DNA from: an uncultured Pseudoruegeria sp.
Lineage (GTDB): Bacteria > Pseudomonadota > Alphaproteobacteria > Rhodobacterales > Rhodobacteraceae
Direction of reading: 5' to 3'
DNA length: 64,000 bases
Assembly (NCBI GenBank): GCA_947498155.1
Contig: CANMJD010000004.1
Location: forward strand, 124,001 to 188,000
Under the pieces are notes generated by a model. It did not search any database, had not been told where the DNA came from, and saw nothing but the letters and a program-made list of their open reading frames with translations. Positions 54,341-62,977 of the stretch are shown here, piece after piece. Numbering within the stretch: position 1 is the first letter of the stretch; every line of letters begins with the position of its first letter. Both the position numbers and the translations under genes were made by a program.

Positions 54341-55048
54341 GTGCTGGGTCAGGAAGACAAAGGACGGGCCGCCGATCTTGTTGTGCATAAGCTGGCACAA
54401 AAAATCCAAACTGGAGAACTTGCGGACGGCAATCCCCTGCCCTCTGAACGCACAATGATGGAAGAATTCGGCACTAGTCGGACTGTGATCCGCGAAGCCG
54501 TGGTGGCGTTGTCGAATAAAGGGCTGATCGAGGCCCGCCCACGCCACCGACCCGTTGTGCGCAAGCCGGGATATGATGCAGCCTTTGGGGCGCTTGAGAG
54601 TATTGTTGACCATCTGTTGAATGAGCCTGGCGGCGTAAGGAACCTTTTTGACACCCGTATCCTTATAGAGGCCGCTTTGGTGCGCGAAGCCGCGAAAAAC
54701 GCCAATAAGGACGACATAGCGGCGCTGAAACAGGCTCTGGCACTGAACGAGGCCGCAATCCACGACAGCGAAGCCTTTTATGAGACCGACATCGGGTTTC
54801 ACCGCGTGCTGTATAATATCCCGCGCAATCCGGTACTCCCTGCGATCAACAAGGCCTATACGACGTGGCTTGCGCCCCAATGGTCGCAAATGCCCCGCCT
54901 GCCAGAGCGCAACCGCAGCAACTATGAGGCCCATTGCGACATCTATGAAGCCGTTCTAATGCGCGACCCTGACGCCGCCGAAGAGGCTTTGCGCACGCAT
55001 TTGCAGAACGCATGGCGGCAGGTGCGCGAAACCTTCGGGGAGCTATAG
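54341..55048 (+). CDS. GntR family regulator, FCD domain
   Basis: A 235-residue FadR-subfamily repressor: winged helix-turn-helix (residues about 10-75, PLPSERTMMEEFGTSRTVIREAV) and an all-helical FCD effector domain (about 95-220) with metal-binding His-type positions (DTR, ETDIGFH, HCDIYEAV). Effectors are typically sugar acids or uronates, as in UxuR, ExuR and NanR. The start is GTG at 54341 after AAAGGACATCATA. It sits between the GMC gene and the convergent hexuronate/Tct operon and may control one or both. TTTGGT palindromes upstream of ALDH are candidate targets. Confidence 0.88.
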   Translation: MLGQEDKGRAADLVVHKLAQKIQTGELADGNPLPSERTMMEEFGTSRTVIREAVVALSNKGLIEARPRHRPVVRKPGYDAAFGALESIVDHLLNEPGGVRNLFDTRILIEAALVREAAKNANKDDIAALKQALALNEAAIHDSEAFYETDIGFHRVLYNIPRNPVLPAINKAYTTWLAPQWSQMPRLPERNRSNYEAHCDIYEAVLMRDPDAAEEALRTHLQNAWRQVRETFGEL

Positions 55049-55104
55049 TTTACACACGGCGTCCCTTCGGGCACCAAGTGGATCGGATTTAGGTCTGGTG
55101 ATTG

Positions 55105-56601
55105 TCAGGTTTGCCTGCTGTGCCGCACGGCCTTCACACCGGAAACCACAATCGCCAGAATGCTGACAAAGGTGGCAAGAGCCAGAACCGCGCTGACCGG
55201 TCGGGTCAGGAACGGCTCCAGCGAGCCTTCGGACAGGATCAGCCCGCGCCGCAGGCTTTTGTCGAGGATTTCCCCCAACACCAGCCCCAGCACCAAGGGC
55301 GCCATCGGATAATTCATTTGCCGCAGGATGAAACCGACTGTGCCAAACCCCAGCATGACCCACACGTCAAAGGGTCGCGAAGCAATGGCGAAAGCGCCAA
55401 CCACGCAGAGCACAAAGATAATCGGCAGCAGACGTTCACGCGGGATGCGCAGCACCATCAGCAAGGGGCTGGTCAGCAGGATACCGATGACGGTCATCGC
55501 CAGTGCCGCCAGAACAATTGCCGCGACAACTCCGTAAACCATTCCGGCGCTTTGGATCATGATCAGCGGGCCGGGCTGGATGCCATGGATCACCATCGCC
55601 GCCAACAACACCGCCGAGGGGGCAGACCCCGGAATGCCAAGGGTCAGCACCGGAATAATTGCACCGGGTACAGCCGCCGAATTACCGGTTTCCGCCGCGA
55701 TCAACCCTTCCTTGGAACCTTTGCCGAACTGGTCCTTTTCCTTGCTGAACCGTTTGGCCACCGCATAGGACACCCAGGCGCCGATATCCTCGCCGACACC
55801 GGGCATCAGCCCCATCAGCGTGCCCGCGACACCAGAACGCCCAATGGTCGGCGAATAGCGCAGCAACTCGCCCGCACGCGGTAGGATACGGCCTTTATTC
55901 TCGGCAATCATCGGAGTTTTACTGCCGGTGATATTGGACAGGATTTCCGCCAGCCCGAAAGCCCCAACCATCGCCGGGATCAAGCTAATTCCGCCGCTTA
56001 GCGGTTTATAGTCAAAGGTATAGCGTGCAAAGGCAAAAACCTGTTCCTGCCCGACCATGGCCAGTATCAGTCCGAGAAACCCCGCGATCCAGCCTTTGAG
56101 TGGATCATCCATCGACGTCAGCCGCCCCGAGATAACCACACCAAACAGGGCCAGCCAGAAAAATTCAAAGGACCCGAATTTCAACGCATAGCTTGCCAGA
56201 ATCGGGGCCGTAAAAACCAGCAGCAAAACCCCTGCCAGCGTGCCAAACAAAGAGCCGACCGTGGCCAGCCCTAGGGCCTCGCGGGCGCGGGATTGGCGGG
56301 CCAGCGGATAACCGTCCAGCGTTGTGGCCGCACTGGCCGGTGTGCCGGGCATGTTCAGGATAATCGCCGTCCGGCTACCGCCGTAGATAGAGCCAACATA
56401 CATGCCCAAAAGGGCGGTAATGGCAGTGGTGCTTTCCATCTGGAATGTCAGCGTGGTCAGCAAGGCCAGTCCCATGGTGGCAGTCAGACCGGGCATCATA
56501 CCAATGACAACACCCAAGAGCGTCGCCCAAAGCGTGACGATCAATTGGTCGGGGGAAAGGGCGTTGGCAAAGGCCGTCAGGATGAGGTTCAGATCAGGCA
56601 T
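55105..56601 (-). CDS. tctA: Tripartite tricarboxylate transporter large permease TctA
   Basis: A 498-residue inner-membrane protein with ten to twelve helices: PGLTATMGLALLTTLTF, GSIYGGSRTAIILNMPGTPASAAT split at its glycine turn, and LTLGIPGSAPSAVLLAA are hallmarks of TctA. It carries the substrate across the membrane with TctB, powered by ion gradients. The ATG at 56601 follows GAGGTTGAT; the longer frame reads over TctB. It is the last gene of the operon and converges on the GntR gene. Confidence 0.92.
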   Translation of the reverse strand: MPDLNLILTAFANALSPDQLIVTLWATLLGVVIGMMPGLTATMGLALLTTLTFQMESTTAITALLGMYVGSIYGGSRTAIILNMPGTPASAATTLDGYPLARQSRAREALGLATVGSLFGTLAGVLLLVFTAPILASYALKFGSFEFFWLALFGVVISGRLTSMDDPLKGWIAGFLGLILAMVGQEQVFAFARYTFDYKPLSGGISLIPAMVGAFGLAEILSNITGSKTPMIAENKGRILPRAGELLRYSPTIGRSGVAGTLMGLMPGVGEDIGAWVSYAVAKRFSKEKDQFGKGSKEGLIAAETGNSAAVPGAIIPVLTLGIPGSAPSAVLLAAMVIHGIQPGPLIMIQSAGMVYGVVAAIVLAALAMTVIGILLTSPLLMVLRIPRERLLPIIFVLCVVGAFAIASRPFDVWVMLGFGTVGFILRQMNYPMAPLVLGLVLGEILDKSLRRGLILSEGSLEPFLTRPVSAVLALATFVSILAIVVSGVKAVRHSRQT

Positions 56602-56608
56602 ATCAACC

Positions 56609-57121
56609 TCAGGGCAACTGAATAAGGAACAGGGTTTGAAAGACGTAGCGTGTCGCAAAGCTGACCAAGAGCGCCAGCGCCGTGGCGATCATCAAAATCC
56701 TCGGTCTATTGATCGTTTCGCGAGGTTTGTCCGCCGGGATCAGGATCAATTCAAAGGTGCAGATAAAGGCAAAGACAAAAGCAAAGGTCGCGATCAGATA
56801 GGGTACCGTGCCGAACAGGATAGCCCCATAGCCCAGTGTCAAACCCAGCGCCGCCAAGGCGCGTTTGCGCGTAATCGCCGCGCCCATGACCTCGTTCCAG
56901 AAACTGAAGTCTTTTCCCGCGGTTCCGGCTGGACGAAAAATAAGGATCACCCCGCACATCGCCAGCGCGACCCCCAAAAGGCCGGGCGTGAAACCGGGCG
57001 TTTCATAGAGTGCGGCACCCCGTTCTGTGTAGCGCGGCATTTGCAGGGCACCCAATAGAACCAGCCCCCCCAGAAGGGTGAAGAACAGGCCCGACAGGCG
57101 ATCCAGAATAAGATTGCTCAT
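56609..57121 (-). CDS. tctB: Tripartite tricarboxylate transporter small permease TctB
   Basis: A 170-residue, four-helix membrane protein of the TctB family (RLSGLFFTLLGGLVLLGA at the start; PGFTPGLLGVALAMCGVIL). It pairs with TctA, which begins seven bases downstream of its stop. The ATG at 57121 lacks a good ribosome-binding sequence; a start at 57163 adding MVAPLPFPKDIVKT is possible. Confidence 0.85.
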   Translation of the reverse strand: MSNLILDRLSGLFFTLLGGLVLLGALQMPRYTERGAALYETPGFTPGLLGVALAMCGVILIFRPAGTAGKDFSFWNEVMGAAITRKRALAALGLTLGYGAILFGTVPYLIATFAFVFAFICTFELILIPADKPRETINRPRILMIATALALLVSFATRYVFQTLFLIQLP

Positions 57122-57187
57122 AGTTTTAACGATGTCTTTGGGGAAAGGTAGAGGGGCCACCAAATTGCAGCGGCCCCAACTGTTTGA

Positions 57188-58174
57188 TTATGGGCGTGGA
57201 ATACCCAAGGACTCCGGGTCCGCAGAGGACTGACCGCCGTCGTGCAGCAGCCAAGCGTTGGCTTGGATCGAAGGCCAAACGCGGGCTTGGGCATCATCGC
57301 CGCCATGGACGGTCATGATCGAACCACGACCGGAGGTGTATTCTGCCAAAGCGTCGGAATTGGCCAGATCAGCCCATGCCGCACCCATTTTCTCTTTGAC
57401 TTCGGCAGGCACATCACCCGGCATGAAGATGCCAAAGTAGATCGGCGCAACAGGGAAGTCAGTCAGTTCAGAAGTGACCGAGGCGATAGAACCGACACCG
57501 GGAACCTCGACATTGGCGTCCGAAATGATCGCGATGGGTTTCAGCTGACCCGCCCGCAACATGTCGATCTGCTCAGAGATTAGCTGCGTTGTGGCATTGG
57601 TTTCGCCCGAGACGGTCGACAGTACCGCCGCAGACCCGCCATCATAAGAGGCATGGGTGTAGCTACCGCCAACCGCGCTGGACAGCGCTTCGATGGTCGA
57701 ATGACCGGCAGAGTTAACGCCGGAAGTGCCGACTTTCAGACCACCGGCTTTCAGCGCTTCAAGAAAACCCGCCAAATCTTCGATCTCGGAATTGGCCGAG
57801 ACGCTGATCACGCTGGCGAGGGCCGAATTCAGATACAGATCCCAATCCTTGATCGAGGTATCCATTTTGCCGGTCACCGCATAGGTGCCCAGATCTTTGG
57901 CCGCACCTGCGGTCCATGTATAGCCGTCATGGGGCGCATCCCATGCCGCCTGCGAACCGAGCGAGCCGGACGCGCCGGGCTGGTTGACGACAACAACGCT
58001 CTGGCCCAAGGCCCCTTCGAGTTCTGCGGCAACAACACGGGTTACTTGGTCGGTGGCCCCGCCTGCCCCCCAAGGTACGATCAGCTGGATCGGCTTTTCA
58101 GGCCAGTCGGCCAAAGCCGGAGTCGCAAGGGCAACACTTGCAAGTGCGCCGGTGATAAATGTTTTCAGTTTCAT
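57188..58174 (-). CDS. tctC: Tripartite tricarboxylate transporter substrate-binding protein TctC
   Basis: A 328-residue periplasmic binding protein of the TctC/Bug family: signal peptide residues 1-22 (ATPALA), then the signature WPEKPIQLIVPWGAGGATDQ and NQPGASGSLGSQAA for carboxylate capture. Bug proteins bind dicarboxylates, aromatic acids or sugar acids. The hexuronate operon context suggests a uronate or related acid. GGGAGGAAATC precedes the ATG. It lies 37 bases downstream of the second Gfo/Idh gene. Confidence 0.9.
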   Translation of the reverse strand: MKLKTFITGALASVALATPALADWPEKPIQLIVPWGAGGATDQVTRVVAAELEGALGQSVVVVNQPGASGSLGSQAAWDAPHDGYTWTAGAAKDLGTYAVTGKMDTSIKDWDLYLNSALASVISVSANSEIEDLAGFLEALKAGGLKVGTSGVNSAGHSTIEALSSAVGGSYTHASYDGGSAAVLSTVSGETNATTQLISEQIDMLRAGQLKPIAIISDANVEVPGVGSIASVTSELTDFPVAPIYFGIFMPGDVPAEVKEKMGAAWADLANSDALAEYTSGRGSIMTVHGGDDAQARVWPSIQANAWLLHDGGQSSADPESLGIPRP

Positions 58175-58211
58175 GATTTCCTCCCTCTGGAAATATTGGT
58201 TTTTGGTTAAT

Positions 58212-59246
58212 CTACGCTGTGGTTTCGCCCGCAAGCGTCCCCAGTCGTTCTGCTTTTTGTTGCGCCTCAATCGCCAGCCGCATCACGCGCAAGGTGTGGC
58301 GCTGCGGGCAGGCTGTTTCAGTTCGATTTTTGACGTCCTCCTTCAAGCGCGCGAAATAGGGCGTGCCTGCCTCCCTGGCGTCAAATCGGGTGTTTTCTGT
58401 GCCGTTCACCAAAAACACGTGATCCGTGCCTAGCCCGCCGCCAATATCCATATATTTGCGCAGCTCGATAAAGCCTTCGGTGCCCAGAATGGTCAGTCGC
58501 CCGTCGCCCCAATTGGGCGCGGCATCCGGCGTGTACCAATCCAGCCGCACATAACCCTGCGCGGTAGCGGAGCTCAGGTTCATTTCGCCAAAATCCTGAA
58601 ATTCAGGATGATCGGGGTTGTTGAAATTACCTACCGTCGCGCGGGTGATCTCTGCATCCTCGGAACCGGTGAAATGCAAAAACTGGTCGATCTGATGGGT
58701 GCCGATGTCCCCCAAAATGCCGCCGTATTCTGCCGGATGCCAAAACCAGTCGGGGCGCATTTGCGCGTTCAGACGGTGTGGGCCGACAGAAAGCGTGTGC
58801 ACGACTTTGCCGATACGCCCCTCAGCGATCAGCTGTTCTGCTTTGGTGACCGAGGGCACTTCAAACCGTTCAGAGAAATTAACACTCCAGATCCGGCCAG
58901 TTTCGGCAATGCAGGCCTCTATCGCGTCAAGTTCCGCATCGGTCAGGCAACCGGGCTTGTCCAGCATCACGTCTTTGCCGTGTTGCATGGCCCTGATCGA
59001 CAGGCGCGCCCGATCTTTGGGGGCGGCGGCGATCAGGACCAGCGCGATGGTGTCATCTTCGAGGATTTCAGCAAGATCAGCCACTTGCGGCACATCTGGA
59101 AACCGTTTTCGGTAGCCCGCGGCGGGTTGCGGCTCCGCCTCGGTCCAATAGGCGGCAAGGGTGCATCCAGCGGCAATCATACCTTCGGACATGCCATAAA
59201 TGTGGCGGTGATCCAGTCCAATCGCGGCAAATTTCAAGTCGGTCAT
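58212..59246 (-). CDS. Gfo/Idh/MocA family oxidoreductase (second)
   Basis: A 344-residue NAD(P)-dependent oxidoreductase. The N-terminal Rossmann fold (FAAIGLDHRHIYGM) replaces the usual GxGxxG with a looser GLDHRH motif. DKPG, from the EKP-type motif, supplies the catalytic Lys of the family, and GDIGTHQIDQFLHFTG is the GGxxxDxxxH-like motif. Family members oxidise sugars, inositols or sugar acids. It overlaps the first Gfo/Idh gene by one base. The substrate is unknown. Confidence 0.86.
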   Translation of the reverse strand: MTDLKFAAIGLDHRHIYGMSEGMIAAGCTLAAYWTEAEPQPAAGYRKRFPDVPQVADLAEILEDDTIALVLIAAAPKDRARLSIRAMQHGKDVMLDKPGCLTDAELDAIEACIAETGRIWSVNFSERFEVPSVTKAEQLIAEGRIGKVVHTLSVGPHRLNAQMRPDWFWHPAEYGGILGDIGTHQIDQFLHFTGSEDAEITRATVGNFNNPDHPEFQDFGEMNLSSATAQGYVRLDWYTPDAAPNWGDGRLTILGTEGFIELRKYMDIGGGLGTDHVFLVNGTENTRFDAREAGTPYFARLKEDVKNRTETACPQRHTLRVMRLAIEAQQKAERLGTLAGETTA

Positions 59247-60295
59247 CAGACGGTTTTCACCTCCTCTTGACGTTTATTTTTGGCGGATCGTTCAATCGCA
59301 TCGATCAACGCATGAACCTTTAGCGCTGCGCGGCCCGTGACACGCGGTGGCCGTCCGGCCTGCCAAGCGTCGGCAAATTCCGCGATCAAGTCGCGATGCC
59401 AGTCACAGGGGAAATCCATCGGGTCACTGCCCCCGCCGGTGCCAGTGACTTCGCCAATGGTTTCAACCTCGCCATTACGCCAATGGATCAACAGTTCGCC
59501 CGCCTTCAGGCGAACCGACGCGTTTTCAGCGTCTAGTTCCAGCGTCTCTACATCGCCGGGAAAGCTTGACGTGGTGGCCATGATCGATCCCAGTGCACCG
59601 GTTTCAAACACCAGACCCGCAGAGGCAAAATCCTCGGCTTCCATATCGTGAAACGGCGTGGTGCCGGTCAGGGCGGCAACGGTTTGCACCGGTCCTGTCA
59701 GGCTCAGCATTAAATCCATCACATGAATGGCTTGCGTGATCAGAACGCCGCCGCCATCACTGTCATAACGCCCGCGTCCGGCGTGATCGTAATAGGCCTG
59801 ATCTCGCCACCACGGCAGAGCGACCCGTACCATATGAATGCGGCCCAACCGGCCAGACTCAACAAGTTCCCGCAGCGCCACTGCGCCAGCACGAAAGCGG
59901 TGCTGCAACACGACGCCGAGCATTACATCGGCTTTTTCACATGCCTCAACAATGGATTGCGCACCCTGCAGGTTCCGCTCTACCGGCTTTTCGGTGAGCA
60001 CATGTTTACCTGCCGCCGCCAGTTTGGCGATGATCGCTTCCCGCGCATTGGGCGGGGTGATCAGGATCGCACCATCCACATCAGGATCGGCACAGATCGC
60101 GTCAATACTATCATAGGTCGGCCAGCCGAATTGCGCCCCAACCTCGGCACGGCGCGCGGCATTTCGTGTATAAACACCGGCAACAGAGACGGTTTCATCC
60201 AATTGGCGCAATGCCGCCAGATGGGGCTTTGACGCCATGCCAAGGCCGATCACGACAAGGTTCATTGGACGGGAGGCTTTATGCGGATCAAGCAT
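59246..60295 (-). CDS. Gfo/Idh/MocA family oxidoreductase (first)
   Basis: A 349-residue NAD(P)-dependent oxidoreductase: VVIGLGMASKPHLAALRQL as the dinucleotide-binding start, the catalytic EKPVERN, and GGGVLITQAIHVMDLMLSLTG with the conserved Asp/His. The ATG at 60295 has GGAGG six bases upstream; an internal ATG at 60265 (MNLVVIG) is a shorter alternative. It overlaps uxuB by eight bases. Two successive Gfo/Idh proteins here may epimerise or oxidise an uronate-related sugar before it enters the uxu route. Confidence 0.86.
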   Translation of the reverse strand: MLDPHKASRPMNLVVIGLGMASKPHLAALRQLDETVSVAGVYTRNAARRAEVGAQFGWPTYDSIDAICADPDVDGAILITPPNAREAIIAKLAAAGKHVLTEKPVERNLQGAQSIVEACEKADVMLGVVLQHRFRAGAVALRELVESGRLGRIHMVRVALPWWRDQAYYDHAGRGRYDSDGGGVLITQAIHVMDLMLSLTGPVQTVAALTGTTPFHDMEAEDFASAGLVFETGALGSIMATTSSFPGDVETLELDAENASVRLKAGELLIHWRNGEVETIGEVTGTGGGSDPMDFPCDWHRDLIAEFADAWQAGRPPRVTGRAALKVHALIDAIERSAKNKRQEEVKTV

Positions 60296-61757
60296 GGCCA
60301 CCTCCTGCGAGGTCTTTGATGGCAGCCGCCATGCCAGCCTGCATCATCCGCGCCAGATGCGCCTGAACGGCAGACCCGAAAGCGGTATTTTCGGCTAGGT
60401 CTGTTGGCAGCAGATTGGGCAGGGCAAAAATGGCTTCGGTCAAAGCTTTTGCAGATGCTCCATGTTCGGCACAGACCGCCGCAAATTCCGCCGCCCGCGG
60501 GTCCTGCACTGTATAGCTGTCGCCTTGATCCCCCTGACCGGATAGGAACCGAATCCAAGCCGCTGTCGCAAAGGCAAAGGTGTCCGCATCAGACCCCTGC
60601 GCCAATGCCACAAGAGCAGGTTCAAAAATCCGCTGCGGCAATTTCTGACTGCCGTCCATGGCAATTTGAAAGGTCTCATGGGCGATATTGGGATTGGTAA
60701 AACGCTGCAGCAAGGCCTGACGGTAGTCATCCAGATCAATGCCTTCTATCGCGCCCAAAGTGGCCGCCGCGGCCTTGATATGGCGATCCACCACTGCCGC
60801 CAATACGTCGTCTGCCATGACATCGCGCACATAGGGTTTGCCAGACAGATAACCGCTATAGGCCAGCAGCGAATGTGCTCCGTTGAGCATGCGCAGTTTC
60901 ATGTTTTCAAAGGGCGTGACGTCTTTGACAAACAGCGCTCCCGCCGTATCCCACGCCGGACGCCCGTTGCAGAAATCATCCTCGATCACCCATTGAGAAA
61001 AAGATTCTGTTTCGATCGGGGCGAGGTCTTTCAGGCCGGTAGCGACCTCTGTTTCGGCAATCAACGCTTCGGTGCAGGCAGGCGTAATACGGTCTACCAT
61101 CGTGGCAGGAAAACGGGCGTTTTCGGTGATCCAGACAGCAAGTGCAGGATCAACCCGCTGGGCAAAATCCAGCACGGCCGCGCGCAGAAGCTGCCCGTTG
61201 TTGGGCAGGTTGTCGCAGGACAGAACCGTAAACGCCTTTTGGCCTGCCTCCTTGCGTATCTGCAAAGCCCGTACAATCAGACCAATGGCAGACTGCGGGG
61301 CCTCGGGGGTTGCCAAATCCGCCGCAATCAGCGGATCATTCAGATCAAGCGCGCCTTTGGCACGGTCATAGCCATAGGCTTTTTCGGTGATGGTCAGGCT
61401 GACGATACGAGTCGTCTCTGCCGTCATGGCTTGCAGAATTGGATCAAGCCCGTTTTTTGCCGCCAAAACCCCGGCGATTGATCCGATCACCCGCATCTCG
61501 GGCGGCTGGTCGTTATCGGCGCGAATGACCAGATGGTAGCGCCCGCCTTGTGCATTCAGCTTATCCGCCAGCGCAACACTACGCAGGCTAACCCCCAGAA
61601 TACGCCAGTCGCCGCCGGATTGGGCCAACACATCATCGGTATGGTCCGCCTGATGGGCGCGATGAAACGCACCGGCACCGATGTGGACGATGCCGACACC
61701 ATGGGCCTCTGGCGTATAGGCCCGGCTGGGGGACCAGAAAGAAGAAGTCAATTTCAT
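60288..61757 (-). CDS. uxuB: D-mannonate oxidoreductase (fructuronate reductase), mannitol dehydrogenase family
   Basis: A 489-residue polyol-specific long-chain dehydrogenase. It reduces D-fructuronate to D-mannonate with NADH. GIVHIGAGAFHRAHQADHTD near the start, TITEKAYGYD, the catalytic-Lys segment VKDVTPFENMKLRMLNGAHS with K and N/H, and the DVMAD region fit UxuB/mannitol dehydrogenase. The uxuA neighbour settles the mannonate role. It overlaps uxuA by four bases. Confidence 0.92.
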   Translation of the reverse strand: MKLTSSFWSPSRAYTPEAHGVGIVHIGAGAFHRAHQADHTDDVLAQSGGDWRILGVSLRSVALADKLNAQGGRYHLVIRADNDQPPEMRVIGSIAGVLAAKNGLDPILQAMTAETTRIVSLTITEKAYGYDRAKGALDLNDPLIAADLATPEAPQSAIGLIVRALQIRKEAGQKAFTVLSCDNLPNNGQLLRAAVLDFAQRVDPALAVWITENARFPATMVDRITPACTEALIAETEVATGLKDLAPIETESFSQWVIEDDFCNGRPAWDTAGALFVKDVTPFENMKLRMLNGAHSLLAYSGYLSGKPYVRDVMADDVLAAVVDRHIKAAAATLGAIEGIDLDDYRQALLQRFTNPNIAHETFQIAMDGSQKLPQRIFEPALVALAQGSDADTFAFATAAWIRFLSGQGDQGDSYTVQDPRAAEFAAVCAEHGASAKALTEAIFALPNLLPTDLAENTAFGSAVQAHLARMMQAGMAAAIKDLAGGGHA

Positions 61758-62977
61758 TGGGCACCACCTTGGGCTTTGCGGGTTACCGACAACGCGGCTT
61801 CGATCCCGCGCAATTCGGCCAGGCCGCGCAACCGCCCGATCAGCGGATAACCGGGCTGTACACGGCGGTTGAAATCATCGGCGATCTGGTGGCCGTGATC
61901 CGGACGCATCGGAATGTTCCAATCGCTGCGCCCTTGGGAACGGCGCTTGTTTTCTTCGGTCAGAATAGCATCAATCAGCGCCACCATATCGGTGCTGCCT
62001 TCCAGATGAGCGGCTTCATGAAAGGAACAAGGCATGGTTTCAGCCTCGCGCTGAACATTGCGCAGATGCAGGAAATGCACCCGATGTCCCAAACGGGACA
62101 TCATACCGGGCAGATCAACATCGGCGTTGACGCCAAGCGATCCGCTGCACAGCGTTATACCGTTGGCCGGGCTATCAACGGCGTTCACCAGATCGGTATA
62201 ATCCGCCTCGGAAGAGACAACGCGCGGCAGGCCCAACAGCGGAAACGGCGGATCATCCGGATGACAGCAGAGCCGTAGACCAAGCTTTTCGGCCTCTGGC
62301 ACAACAAGTTCCAGAAATGCATGCAGGTTGGATTTCAGCTGCGCCGCGTCGATGCTGTTATAGTGCGCCAACAGGGCTTTGAAACCGTCAAACGACAGGT
62401 TCTGATTGGCCCCCGGAAGCCCCATGACCAGATTGGCCATCAGTGCGGATTTATCGGCCTCATCCATTTGGGCGAACCGTGCGGCCGCTGCCTCTTGCAG
62501 GTCAGCGCTGAAATCCTCTGCCACGCCGGCACGCTCCAGAATGAACAGATCAAAGGCAACAAAATCCACCAGATCAAAACGCATACAGGTGGATCCGTTC
62601 GGCAAGGCCCATGTCAGATCGGTGCGCGTCCAGTCCAGTACCGGCATAAAGTTATAACAGATGGTTTGAATACCCGCCGCCGCGATATTGGCCATGCTGG
62701 TTTTATAGGTCTCGATATGGGCGCGCCAGTCGCCGTCCTGCTTTTTGATGTCTTCGGACACCGGCAGGCTTTCGACAACATCCCACGTCAGACCCGATGC
62801 AGCACCATCAGCGCGAAAGCCAACTTCATGCTGGCGTTTACTGATGTCTTCCGGCGTCCAGACCGCACCATTGGGAATATGATGCAAAGCGCTCACCACC
62901 CCTGTGGCACCCGCCTGTGCGATATCCTCGACCGATACGACGTCAACGGGGCCGAACCATCTCCAGGTCTGTTTCAT
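61754..62977 (-). CDS. uxuA: Mannonate dehydratase
   Basis: A 407-residue TIM-barrel enzyme that dehydrates D-mannonate to 2-keto-3-deoxygluconate. MKQTWRWFGPVDVVSVEDIAQAG and ICYNFMPVLDWTRTDL are family hallmarks; LRLCCHPDDPPFPLLGLPRVVS carries metal-binding His/Cys residues and HFLHLRN another His. Length is normal. Its ATG overlaps the uxaC stop by four bases. Confidence 0.95.
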   Translation of the reverse strand: MKQTWRWFGPVDVVSVEDIAQAGATGVVSALHHIPNGAVWTPEDISKRQHEVGFRADGAASGLTWDVVESLPVSEDIKKQDGDWRAHIETYKTSMANIAAAGIQTICYNFMPVLDWTRTDLTWALPNGSTCMRFDLVDFVAFDLFILERAGVAEDFSADLQEAAAARFAQMDEADKSALMANLVMGLPGANQNLSFDGFKALLAHYNSIDAAQLKSNLHAFLELVVPEAEKLGLRLCCHPDDPPFPLLGLPRVVSSEADYTDLVNAVDSPANGITLCSGSLGVNADVDLPGMMSRLGHRVHFLHLRNVQREAETMPCSFHEAAHLEGSTDMVALIDAILTEENKRRSQGRSDWNIPMRPDHGHQIADDFNRRVQPGYPLIGRLRGLAELRGIEAALSVTRKAQGGAQ